From Acidobacteriota bacterium (lineage in GTDB: Bacteria > Acidobacteriota > Terriglobia > Terriglobales > Acidobacteriaceae), in NCBI GenBank assembly GCA_021793405.1, contig JAJYSV010000013.1:1-64000 (forward strand): DNA of 64,000 nt. Direction: 5' to 3'. Position numbers and translations under genes: made by a program. Each line of letters starts with the position of its first letter. Position 1 is the first letter of the stretch. This document shows positions 8,819 to 15,926 of the stretch, in pieces. The notes beneath the pieces were generated by a model. It searched no databases. It was not told the origin of the DNA and saw only the letters and a list, made by a program, of their open reading frames with translations.

Positions 8819-9278
8819 TCAGATCTGAAGATGACGTGTGGGCGAGTCGCCCAACTCTGTCATTGCATCAAGATCGATGCCGTCAAGTAAAAGAACGGCC
8901 TTATAGGCATCTAGCAGCGCAGCGTGGATGCCTTCGAGGTCTCGCAGCATGATGAGTCTGCCTTCTTCACTATTTCTTCGAAAATTGTGTGACGGGTAGA
9001 ACGAGTGAAAGAGGCGATTACGCTCCTTAAGAGCCGTCGATAGCAAATCATTCAGCCTATCAAGTGACTGGGTGTGGTTGTTGAGGCTCTTTAGTAGCTG
9101 GCCGAGTGTTTGGCGATTGACGGAATCCCGAACAAGTCGTGCTCTTTCAGGGTTGTCACTGCCTACTAGCTTCTATTATGTGATGAAATAAAAGCATGTT
9201 GCCAAGCTGCGTTTCTAGCAACTGCGCCGCTTCCGCTGCGAAGCCGAACTTGCCGTAAACGTCTTCCAATGCAGGCAT
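8819..9278 (-). pseudogene. frameshifted hypothetical gene
   Basis: The minus strand from ATG at 9278 reads MPALEDVYGKFGFAAEAAQ and onward to a stop after about 40 codons (…HHIIEASRQ). The neighbouring frame then continues smoothly with VGSDNPERARLVRDSVNRQ through NRLFHSFYPSHNF to RHLQI at 8819. The two parts read as one soluble, helix-rich protein of about 150 residues split by a one-base frameshift near 9160. The family is not recognised with certainty. The C-terminal frame alone has a possible start at 9046. Either the gene is inactivated or the sequence has an error here. Confidence 0.6.
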
Positions 9279-9472
9279 TGCCGGTCTATCCCCAATCGTG
9301 TTTTCTATAGCACGACTTTTACCCATCTCAGAAAGTGCTGTGCCCGGTCGTCTGCCGCGTTCAAACTGTTCGGGTCGTTTTTCAAGAACGACAGCCGCTC
9401 AACCCACTCTAACGCTCGCTTCACAAAGGACCCGTTTTGGGCTGGGAGATATGAGAGGGTCTATGCAGCCGG
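9279..9472. other. intergenic, nothing recognised
   Basis: No supported gene, hairpin or repeat is seen between the frameshifted gene and the PIN toxin gene. Confidence 0.4.
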
Positions 9473-9889
9473 CTAGGTGCCGTGGCGGTCCCAGAAGGTG
9501 GCGGGCGTGACAATGGGGTAGCGCTCGGCAAGCGAGAGCAGGTCTTTGTCCCCAGTGATGAGGTAGTCGGCCTGCGCCGCCCGCAGGGTTCCCAGAACCG
9601 GTCGATCGGCCCGGTCACGCAAGGTTGCATCGGATTCGGGGGCGGGTTCGACGATGTCTGCCAGGAACATGAAATTGTCGGCAAGATCGCGAATCTCCGC
9701 AGAGCTTAGCAAAATGCGGGAAAGCCGCGGCAGCACCCGAACCATCTCATCCAGAATGTACCGCGACAATACGACATCCAGCCCTCCCTGCCGCCAGACG
9801 CCGAGGATTCGCCCCGGAACACTCCCTGGATAGGCCAAGCCGGAGACCAGGACATTGGTGTCCGGAACCACTCGCATTCGCGCGGTCAA
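9473..9889 (-). CDS. PIN-domain toxin of a type II toxin-antitoxin pair
   Basis: A 138-residue PIN-fold protein of the COG1569 group of putative ribonuclease toxins. The first metal-binding Asp is in VVPDTNVLVSG, an acidic Glu is in ILDEMVRVL, and a further acidic site is in DYLITGDKDLL. The start ATG overlaps the antitoxin stop as ATGA. An internal Met at residue 5 is a possible alternative. Toxicity by RNA cleavage is inferred from the family. Confidence 0.85.
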   Translation of the reverse strand: MTARMRVVPDTNVLVSGLAYPGSVPGRILGVWRQGGLDVVLSRYILDEMVRVLPRLSRILLSSAEIRDLADNFMFLADIVEPAPESDATLRDRADRPVLGTLRAAQADYLITGDKDLLSLAERYPIVTPATFWDRHGT

Positions 9890-10185
9890 GATCGCCGTTT
9901 CCGTGGTTGCCGTTTTCGTGGTTGCCGTTCCCGCGCGACCGCCGCGTCGATTTCCGCCATGCCCTGCTCGACCGGCACATCCGCGTAGGCCTCGGCGATC
10001 CGACTGCTCAATGCATCGAACCGCTCGCGCATGCGGCGAATGCGGGCAAAAAGCTCGGCATCAACGAGAACGGCCACCGGCTTGCCATCCTTGTTGATCA
10101 CAATGCTGTCGCTCCGATACTGTACCTGGTTGAGCATTTCGCCCAGATTCTGGCGGAAGTTGACGGCAGAGACTTCTGTAATCAT
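9886..10185 (-). CDS. Phd/YefM family antitoxin
   Basis: A 99-residue antitoxin. The N-terminal Phd/YefM DNA-binding fold is visible in EVSAVNFRQNLGEMLNQV and VINKDGKPVAVLVDAELF. The C-terminal part, which would wrap the toxin, is helical and ends in an unusually basic tail, where the unit RQPRK occurs twice in a row, encoded by a 15-base tandem repeat at about 9902-9931. ATG 10185 follows a GGAGGT box; the longer frame to 10278 runs through the operator and is unlikely. It precedes and overlaps the PIN toxin. Confidence 0.85.
   Translation of the reverse strand: MITEVSAVNFRQNLGEMLNQVQYRSDSIVINKDGKPVAVLVDAELFARIRRMRERFDALSSRIAEAYADVPVEQGMAEIDAAVARERQPRKRQPRKRRS
9902..9931. repeat. 15-base tandem repeat at the antitoxin 3' end
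   Basis: Two adjacent 15-base units (cgtggttgccgtttt and cgtggttgccgttcc), with a partial third before them, encode the repeated basic tail of the antitoxin. An in-frame unit length allows copy-number change without a frameshift. Confidence 0.7.
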
Positions 10186-10200
10186 TTGAGACCTCCAGCC

Positions 10201-10223
10201 ATAATGACCGATACGATCATTAT
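10201..10223. promoter_or_regulatory. probable operator of the toxin-antitoxin operon
   Basis: ATAATGA at 10201-10207 and its exact complement TCATTAT at 10217-10223 flank a 9-base spacer, 16 bases upstream of the antitoxin start. CATAAT on the minus strand, which overlaps one arm, resembles a -10 box. Phd/YefM antitoxins commonly repress their own promoters through such palindromes; autorepression here is inferred. Confidence 0.55.
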
Positions 10224-10324
10224 GATCCATAGGAACTATATAGTCCAGATCTCTCGATTCACCCAAGAACCTCAGCACAGATCCACGAGCCTGTTGTCGC
10301 GCATCCTCCCAGGTGGGATCTTGC

Positions 10325-11242
10325 TTAGAACCGCGAGCGGAAGCGGTTGGCGCGGAGGAATTCTTCGCGGAGTTCGGGCTGCTTTAGATTTTCGCGGATG
10401 GAGGCGAGACGCTGTTCGAGCGCCAGCAGAGCGGCGGCGATGGGCTCGTCGTTGGTCTGGGCGATATCTCTCCACATCGAGTAGGGGCTGGCGCCGAGGC
10501 GCGTCATCTCATGCATGGCCCGGCCGCCGATGGCGCGGAGCTGGGCGGAACTGCTGGAGAGACTTCCCTTCTGATCGGCATCCTCCGGGAAGGTATCTTC
10601 GAGGAGCGCAGCCAGGGCTGTGCCCAGCATCTGCGGCAGATGACTGGCCCAGGCGCAGATTTCATCGTGGCGAGCGGGCTCGAGATCCAACATGCGGCAG
10701 CCGATGCGGGCGATCCATTTTCGCCAACTATCGGCGAGCAGCTGGCCTTGGGTCGGCGCAGCGGGCGGATCTTGCGTTGGATCGAGGGGCGTGAAGAGCC
10801 AGACCGCGCCGTGAAACAGGTCAGGGTCGGCGTGGGCCGCGCCGAAGACTTCCTTGCCCGCCATGGGGTGGCCGGGAAGGAAATACGCCGCGCCGGGAGA
10901 AGAGAATGACTCCGCAGCGAGGGCACAGATTTTTCGCTTGGTGCTGCCGACATCTGTAACCAGCTGGTGCGGGTGCAGAACGGGGGCGAGGCGCTCGATC
11001 CATTCGAGAATGCCAAAGACGGGCGTGGCGAGGAGAATGCAATCGCATTCGCGGGCGGCGGCGAGCGGGTCGGTGGCGACGGTGTCGATGGCGCCTTTTT
11101 CGCGGGCAATCTCGGCCTCTTCAGGGGCGCGATCCCACCCTGTGATGCTGCCGGGGAATCCGTGCGCGTGCAACGCCAGCCCCACGGACGTGCCGATGAG
11201 GCCGGTGCCGAGAATGGCGATGCTCTGGATGGATTCGGCCAC
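10325..11242 (-). CDS. tyrA: prephenate dehydrogenase
   Basis: A 305-residue cytoplasmic enzyme that oxidatively decarboxylates prephenate to 4-hydroxyphenylpyruvate in tyrosine synthesis. It has an N-terminal NAD-binding motif IAILGTGLIGTSVGLAL, then ILLATPVFG, VTDVGSTKR and the substrate-site motif LPGHPMAGKE. The helical C-terminal dimerisation domain follows. There is no ACT domain and no fused chorismate mutase, which is encoded separately at 12559. It is the last gene of the aromatic cluster, separated from DAHP synthase by a repeat-rich gap of about 240 bases. Confidence 0.93.
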   Translation of the reverse strand: MAESIQSIAILGTGLIGTSVGLALHAHGFPGSITGWDRAPEEAEIAREKGAIDTVATDPLAAARECDCILLATPVFGILEWIERLAPVLHPHQLVTDVGSTKRKICALAAESFSSPGAAYFLPGHPMAGKEVFGAAHADPDLFHGAVWLFTPLDPTQDPPAAPTQGQLLADSWRKWIARIGCRMLDLEPARHDEICAWASHLPQMLGTALAALLEDTFPEDADQKGSLSSSSAQLRAIGGRAMHEMTRLGASPYSMWRDIAQTNDEPIAAALLALEQRLASIRENLKQPELREEFLRANRFRSRF

Positions 11243-11270
11243 GGTTTGGGAACCTCTGAATAAGTCTCTC

Positions 11271-11325
11271 AGCGGCTAAAGCCGCTCAAAGTTTGACGCG
11301 GTGATGGCACGACTCAAGTCGTGCC
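11271..11325. repeat. pair of perfect short hairpins
   Basis: AGCGGCTAAAGCCGCT at 11271-11286 and GGCACGACTCAAGTCGTGCC at 11306-11325 are perfect inverted repeats with two-base loops. They sit between DAHP synthase and tyrA. They could be RNA processing or stability elements, or mobile REP-like units. No T-run follows. Confidence 0.6.
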
Positions 11326-11340
11326 CTGATACAAAACAAT

Positions 11341-11460
11341 ATTTTCCACGCAGCAACGTCGTGCGCGGATGCAAAGCTGCGTTCTCTACGCAGCAACGTC
11401 GTGCGCGGATGCAAAGCCGCGTTCTCTACGCAGCAACGTCGTGCGCGGATGCAATGCCGC
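11341..11460. repeat. three 40-base tandem repeats
   Basis: Three consecutive 40-base units share the core CAGCAACGTCGTGCGCGGAT (11351-11370, 11391-11410, 11431-11450). They are nearly identical, with differences at aagctgc/aagccgc/aatgccgc and in the first lead sequence. There are no unique spacers, so this is a minisatellite-like array and not CRISPR. It lies between the 3' end of DAHP synthase and tyrA. Confidence 0.85.
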
Positions 11461-11482
11461 GCCCAATCGGAGGTCCCTTTGT

Positions 11483-12541
11483 CTACACCCTACTGCTGTG
11501 CAATACGGCTTCGCGGGGACGCGGTCCGATGTTGCGTCCCACAGCAGTGGCGATGATACGCAATTCTTCCATCAACTGTTCAAATTGCTTGGGGAATAAT
11601 GACTGCGCGCCGTCGGAAACAGCCTTGTCGGGATTGGGATGTACTTCCAACAACAGGCCATCGCAACCGGCAGCCACGGACGCACGCGCCATGGCGGGAA
11701 CCATATCGCGCCGACCGGTGCCGTGAGAAGGATCGCCCAGGACCGGCAGATGGGAAAGATGTTTCAAGACAGGGACGGCGGAAATGTCCATGGTGTTGCG
11801 GGTGTAGGTTTCAAAGGTGCGAATGCCGCGTTCGCATAGCATGACATCGTAATTTTCGCCAGCCAGGATGTACTCGGCGGAAAGCAGGAGTTCTTCGATG
11901 GTGGCGGCGATGCCGCGCTTGAGCAGAACCGGCTTGCGAATGCGGCCCAGCTCGCGCAGAAGATTGAAATTCTGCATATTGCGCGCGCCGACCTGGAGAA
12001 CGTCGACGTAGGGCAGCATCAATTCAATTTGAGAGATCTCCATGACCTCGCTGACGATGAGCAGGCCGGTGGCATCACCGACTTCGCGCAGCAGGCGCAG
12101 ACCTTCGAGGCCCATGCCCTGGAAGGAGTACGGAGAACTGCGCGGCTTGAACGCGCCGCCGCGAAGAAATTTCGCACCTGCAGCGGCGACTTGCCCGGCG
12201 ATGGTAAACATCTGCTCCCGCGACTCGACGGAGCAGGGACCGGCCATGACCATGACTTCCTCGCCGCCCACCGACACTCCGTTGGGAAAGCGAATGACGG
12301 TGCCTGAGGGTCGAAAGCCTCGGCCCGCGAGTTTGTAGGGAGAGGTGATGCGGTGAGCTTCGGCGACGCCGGCCATCACCTGAAAATCCTGCACATCGAA
12401 GACAGCGGGCTGGCCGACGCCGGCGAGTACCGTTTGCTGCGTCCCGGTGGTGCGATGCACGTTGAAACCGATTTCGACCATCCGCGCCAGCACGTGCTGG
12501 ATCTGTTCCTCGGTGGCGTGTTCCTGCATGGCTACAATCAT
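11483..12541 (-). CDS. aroF: 3-deoxy-7-phosphoheptulonate synthase (DAHP synthase)
   Basis: A 352-residue enzyme condensing phosphoenolpyruvate and erythrose 4-phosphate, the first step of the shikimate pathway. An N-terminal ferredoxin-like regulatory domain (about 1-70, MIVAMQEHATEEQIQHVL) is followed by the TIM barrel of the I-beta class. Barrel motifs are VMAGPCSVES, KFLRGGAFKPRSSPYSFQG, DVLQVGARNMQN, PVLLKRG and DPSHGTGRRD. This form is regulated by aromatic products or chorismate mutase in other bacteria. It lies 17 bases downstream of the chorismate mutase gene, which suggests a functional and translational unit. Confidence 0.93.
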   Translation of the reverse strand: MIVAMQEHATEEQIQHVLARMVEIGFNVHRTTGTQQTVLAGVGQPAVFDVQDFQVMAGVAEAHRITSPYKLAGRGFRPSGTVIRFPNGVSVGGEEVMVMAGPCSVESREQMFTIAGQVAAAGAKFLRGGAFKPRSSPYSFQGMGLEGLRLLREVGDATGLLIVSEVMEISQIELMLPYVDVLQVGARNMQNFNLLRELGRIRKPVLLKRGIAATIEELLLSAEYILAGENYDVMLCERGIRTFETYTRNTMDISAVPVLKHLSHLPVLGDPSHGTGRRDMVPAMARASVAAGCDGLLLEVHPNPDKAVSDGAQSLFPKQFEQLMEELRIIATAVGRNIGPRPREAVLHSSRV

Positions 12542-12558
12542 TTCCGTTCTCGTTTCGT

Positions 12559-12873
12559 CTAATTTTTCGTTGGGTTGGTATCTGTCGCACGCCTGTCTGG
12601 CGATAGCGATGCCAGTTCATCTTTCTGCAGCGCGCGCATGACGTCGATGATGCGCTCGTAAATATGCACGAGTTCTATATCCGGCAACGGCCCTGGATTG
12701 GTCTTGCGAACGTTTTCAAAAATGATCTTTTCCCGGTTCGGCTCATACACCGGCAGATCGGTCAACCGTTTGAGGCGTCCGATGGCCTGCGCGGCCAGAG
12801 CGCGCTCGCTGATCAAGGCGACGATCTGGCGGTCGAGCTCATCAATTTTCCGACGCCATTCTGCAATATCCAT
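12559..12873 (-). CDS. chorismate mutase (AroQ type)
   Basis: A 104-residue all-helical protein rearranging chorismate to prephenate. It matches the AroQ pattern: IDELDRQIVALISERA, then AIGRLKR with the catalytic Arg/Lys, and NREKIIFENV, followed by a third helix. ATG at 12873 starts the conserved MDIAEWRRKI; the longer frame adds only four residues. There is no signal peptide, so it acts in the cytoplasm. It sits just upstream of DAHP synthase, a pairing known for inter-enzyme allostery in some bacteria; that interaction here is inferred. Confidence 0.88.
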   Translation of the reverse strand: MDIAEWRRKIDELDRQIVALISERALAAQAIGRLKRLTDLPVYEPNREKIIFENVRKTNPGPLPDIELVHIYERIIDVMRALQKDELASLSPDRRATDTNPTKN

Positions 12874-12931
12874 GTAGCACCTCAAGACAGGTTGACGGAG
12901 ATGCCTGGGAGCGCTCCGCGGGATTCGCCTG

Positions 12932-13010
12932 CTTAGAGCATTTTCACTGTTACTGTAATGCGGGCATCGTTCGATCCCATGACATTACACTTTCCGCGAA
13001 AATACTAAAA
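12932..13010. repeat. palindromic intergenic element, copy 2 (internally shortened)
   Basis: It begins CTTAGAGCATTTTCACTGTT and ends in CGCGAAAATACTAA, matching the ends of the element at 196-303. The words actgttactgt, atgcg and catgacatta are shared. The inner CCTAGC stem present in copy 1 is absent. It separates trpA from the chorismate mutase gene and may break the operon. Confidence 0.65.
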
Positions 13011-13051
13011 AAAGATAATGATGTTCATCCTAATCGACTGCGAAGAATTTT

Positions 13052-13840
13052 TCAGGAAACCGCGCTTTCGCTGGGAACCGGCGCGCGCAGTGCGGCGATA
13101 AATTCGCCGACCGCGGAGGGCGCCTGCTGCGGTGTGGATCGTTCGATGAGGGCAACGATGGCGCTGCCAATCACGGCGGCATCGGCAAACTCCGCCACCG
13201 CGGCGACGTGGGCGGCGTTGGAAATGCCAAAGCCGAGGGCAATCGGAAGTTGAGTATAGCGGCGCAGGCGGGCCACCAGGTCGCGGGCGTCGCCGGCGAC
13301 TTCCTGCTGCGTGCCGGTGATACCGACGCGGGAGATGGCGTAAATGAATCCTTCAGAAACTTCCGCGATGCGGGCCAGACGATTGTCGGGACTGGTGGGC
13401 GCGGCGAGGAAAATCGGCTGCAAATGATGGCGGTGCAGGACGGCGCGATATTGCTCCGACTCCTCGACAATGAGATCGGTTACGAGGACGGCGTCGACGC
13501 CCGCTTGTTCGGCAGCAGCCGCAAATTTTTCCAGACCCATGCGAAGAATGGGATTGAGATAGGAAAAGATGACCAGGCCGACGCGGGGACGCTCTGTGCG
13601 CAGAGCGCGGGCCAAGGCGAGGACATCGTCGAGGCGGGTACCGTTGCGCACCGCGCGTTCGCTGGCACGCTGGATGACGGGACCGTCGGCCAGCGGATCG
13701 CTAAAGGGCACGCCCAGTTCCAGCACGTCGGCGCCGGCATCGATGGCGGCGAGGGCGATTTGCTTGCTGGTGGCGAGATCGGGATCGCCGATGGTCAGAT
13801 ACACGACCAGGCCGGGCTTCTGATGAAATTCAATGGTCAT
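13052..13840 (-). CDS. trpA: tryptophan synthase alpha subunit
   Basis: A 262-residue TIM-barrel protein that cleaves indole-3-glycerol phosphate to indole and glyceraldehyde 3-phosphate. The catalytic Glu lies in DVLELGVPFSDPLADGP, and the Asp in the region of DAVLVTDLIVEE. Phosphate-binding parts are FIYAISRVGITG, ALGFGISNAAH and AVIGSAIV. ATG 13840 follows an AGGAGC box; a frame 24 residues longer overlaps trpB and lacks conservation. It lies 16 bases after trpB and would form the alpha2-beta2 channel complex with it. Confidence 0.95.
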   Translation of the reverse strand: MTIEFHQKPGLVVYLTIGDPDLATSKQIALAAIDAGADVLELGVPFSDPLADGPVIQRASERAVRNGTRLDDVLALARALRTERPRVGLVIFSYLNPILRMGLEKFAAAAEQAGVDAVLVTDLIVEESEQYRAVLHRHHLQPIFLAAPTSPDNRLARIAEVSEGFIYAISRVGITGTQQEVAGDARDLVARLRRYTQLPIALGFGISNAAHVAAVAEFADAAVIGSAIVALIERSTPQQAPSAVGEFIAALRAPVPSESAVS

Positions 13841-13856
13841 CGATGAGCTCCTGGGA

Positions 13857-15089
13857 TCAGGCTCCCTGCAACTTGAGTTCGCGCGCCAGGATTCCCATGT
13901 CCTTGTCGCCACGACCGGAAAGATTGATCAACAAAATGTCGGACCGATTCATTGTTGGGGCAATGCGAATCGCCTCGGCTACGGCGTGGGCGCTTTCGAG
14001 CGCGGGGAGAATTCCTTCCATGCGGGCGAGGCGAACGGTGGCTTGCAATGCGGCGGCATCGGAAGCGGATACATATTCGGCGCGGCCGGAATCGTGCAGC
14101 GCGGCGTGTTCCGGGCCGATGGAGGCATAGTCGAGACCGGCGGAAACGGAATGCGTATTCGCAATTTGTCCCGCGTCATCCTGGAGCACATAGGAATACG
14201 TGCCTTGCAGAACGCCGGGAGAACCGCCCTGAAATCTTGCCGCATGTTCGCCGAGCGCGGGACCGCGACCGCCGGCTTCAACGCCGATGAGCCGGACATT
14301 TTGATCGGGGATAAATTCATAGAACGCGCCGATGGCATTGGAGCCGCCGCCAACGCAAGCCAGCACGGCGTGGGGCAAGCGGCCTTCCGCTTCCAGAATC
14401 TGCCGACGCGCTTCGATGCCAATGACCCGGTGAAAATCGCGGACCATGGTGGGATATGGATGGGCGCCCAGCACGCTGCCAAGAAGATAATGCGTGGTTC
14501 GGACGTTGACGACCCAGTCGCGCATGGCTTCATTGATGGCGTCTTTAAGGGTCGCGGAGCCGGCAGTCACACTGCGCACCTCCGCGCCAAGCAGGCGCAT
14601 GCGATAGACGTTCAGCTCCTGGCGGCGCATGTCCTCCTGGCCCATGTAGACGATGCATTCCATCCCAAACAGCGCGCAGACGGTCGCGGTGGCCACGCCG
14701 TGCTGGCCCGCGCCGGTTTCCGCAATGATGCGGCGCTTGCCCATGCGGCGGGCGAGCAGGCCCTGGCCGAGGCAGTTGTTGATCTTGTGGGCTCCAGTGT
14801 GCAGCAAGTCTTCGCGCTTCAAATAAATTTTCGCGCCGCCCAGCGATTCGGTGAGCCTGGAAGCGAAGTAGAGCGGCGTGGGGCGGCCCGCATAGTGATG
14901 CAGCAGGTAGGAAAGCTCGCTCGCAAACGCGGGATCGCGCTGCGCTTCCGCGTAGGCAATCTCCAGTTCCTGCAAGGCGGCCATCAGGGTTTCCGGAACA
15001 TAGCGGCCACCATAGGCGTCGAAGCGTCCGGGAACGGTCGCAGCAACGGGCATCTCAACCTCGATCTGATTTTCTTCTAACATTTTCAT
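13857..15089 (-). CDS. trpB: tryptophan synthase beta subunit
   Basis: A 410-residue PLP enzyme joining indole and serine. The PLP-binding Lys is in [14 protein letters not shown]. Other motifs are [23 protein letters not shown] (phosphate of PLP), GVEAGGRG and NLSGRGDKD. Two starts are possible (MKM at 15089 or 15083). The 5' end is present twice: the sequence 15061-15097 recurs at 15185-15221, fused to the end of trpF. The copy next to the intact reading frame is annotated as the true start. Confidence 0.95.
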   Translation of the reverse strand: MKMLEENQIEVEMPVAATVPGRFDAYGGRYVPETLMAALQELEIAYAEAQRDPAFASELSYLLHHYAGRPTPLYFASRLTESLGGAKIYLKREDLLHTGAHKINNCLGQGLLARRMGKRRIIAETGAGQHGVATATVCALFGMECIVYMGQEDMRRQELNVYRMRLLGAEVRSVTAGSATLKDAINEAMRDWVVNVRTTHYLLGSVLGAHPYPTMVRDFHRVIGIEARRQILEAEGRLPHAVLACVGGGSNAIGAFYEFIPDQNVRLIGVEAGGRGPALGEHAARFQGGSPGVLQGTYSYVLQDDAGQIANTHSVSAGLDYASIGPEHAALHDSGRAEYVSASDAAALQATVRLARMEGILPALESAHAVAEAIRIAPTMNRSDILLINLSGRGDKDMGILARELKLQGA

Positions 15090-15111
15090 CTTTCTAAGGT
15101 CTATGACCGCA

Positions 15112-15213
15112 TCATGCCATTTGCGCGGAGGGCCGGAGAATCCCAGGTCTCAGAAGCGAGACCTGGGGCACCCGCATTTCAGGCTCGAATTGATTTTGTT
15201 CTAACATTTTCAT
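15112..15213 (-). other. duplicated trpB 5' end at the trpF stop
   Basis: A 33-codon frame starts with ATG overlapping the trpF stop as ATGA. It reads MKMLEQNQFEPEM, against [13 protein letters not shown] at the true trpB start, before running into the dispersed hairpin. It looks like the ancestral trpF-trpB junction, now separated from trpB by a tandem duplication carrying the hairpin element. A functional peptide is unlikely, although translation could continue through it. Confidence 0.65.
15142..15167. repeat. dispersed CCCAGGTCTC hairpin, copy 3
   Basis: A 10-base stem (CCCAGGTCTC and GAGACCTGGG) with the loop AGAAGC, preceded by GAGAAT and followed by ggcacccg. It sits between the two copies of the trpB 5' end. 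Confidence 0.8.
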
Positions 15214-15917
15214 CTTTCTAATGGTTGGCCGATTTCAGAAAATTCCATTGCGGCTGCTCGGGCCGCGCGGATGAATTCTGTGAGGCGTGCGTGATCTTTG
15301 CGACCGGGAGCTGCTTCCACACCGCTGGAAACGTCCACTCCCCAGGGCCGCAACATTTGGATGGCCTGGCGGACGTTCTTCGGGTGCAAGCCGCCGGCGG
15401 CAATTAACCGAAGCGGCGCGGAATGCTGAAGAAAGCTGTCTTGCGCCGACCGCCAGTCAAACGGAACGCCCGTACCGCCAAGTTTGCCGACTATTGCGGT
15501 ATCCACGAGAACAGCACTCCGGTCCGGGTCGGCTGCAGTCTGCGAGCAAAGAGCGCGCAGATGGCGGGCAAAGACGGTCGAATCTCCGGGGTAGTGGACC
15601 ACCTCGACCACGCGCATCCGGTGTTTTTTCAACCGCGCGCGGAGATTCGCAGCGTCGTCAGCAGAGGATTCGCCATGCAGTTGCACGCCGGTCAAGCCCG
15701 CCGTCTCGCAGACGACAAGGATTTCCTCGATCGGCGCGTCCACAAACACGCCAATTTTCTCGATCGAGGATGGAAGTTCCTTCGTAATCTTGCGGATGGC
15801 TTGCGGCGTAATGCGGCGCGGGCTCGGAGCAAGGATGAAACCGATAGCATCGGCTCCGGCCAGCACGGCGAGCTGGGCATCTTCCAGCGATGTGATCCCG
15901 CAAATTTTTATCCACAT
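15210..15917 (-). CDS. trpF: phosphoribosylanthranilate isomerase
   Basis: A 235-residue TIM-barrel enzyme converting N-(5-phosphoribosyl)anthranilate to the enol-ribulose form. The catalytic Cys is in MWIKICGITS and the Asp in VLVDTAIVGKLGGTG. Phosphate binding is by LIAAGGLHPKNV and VDVSSGVE. It is somewhat longer than the usual 200-210 residues because of extra loop residues near 125-150. It starts 9 bases after the trpC stop, and its own stop overlaps a duplicated trpB start. Confidence 0.94.
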   Translation of the reverse strand: MWIKICGITSLEDAQLAVLAGADAIGFILAPSPRRITPQAIRKITKELPSSIEKIGVFVDAPIEEILVVCETAGLTGVQLHGESSADDAANLRARLKKHRMRVVEVVHYPGDSTVFARHLRALCSQTAADPDRSAVLVDTAIVGKLGGTGVPFDWRSAQDSFLQHSAPLRLIAAGGLHPKNVRQAIQMLRPWGVDVSSGVEAAPGRKDHARLTEFIRAARAAAMEFSEIGQPLER

Positions 15918-15926
15918 GGCGGCTAC

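Noticed and set aside
11341-11460. CRISPR array
   Set aside because: The 40-base units are contiguous with no unique spacers and there are no cas genes.
13833-15080. 415-codon plus-strand frame antisense to trpB
   Set aside because: trpB on the other strand has every expected motif; the antisense frame is low in recognisable protein features and reflects codon bias.
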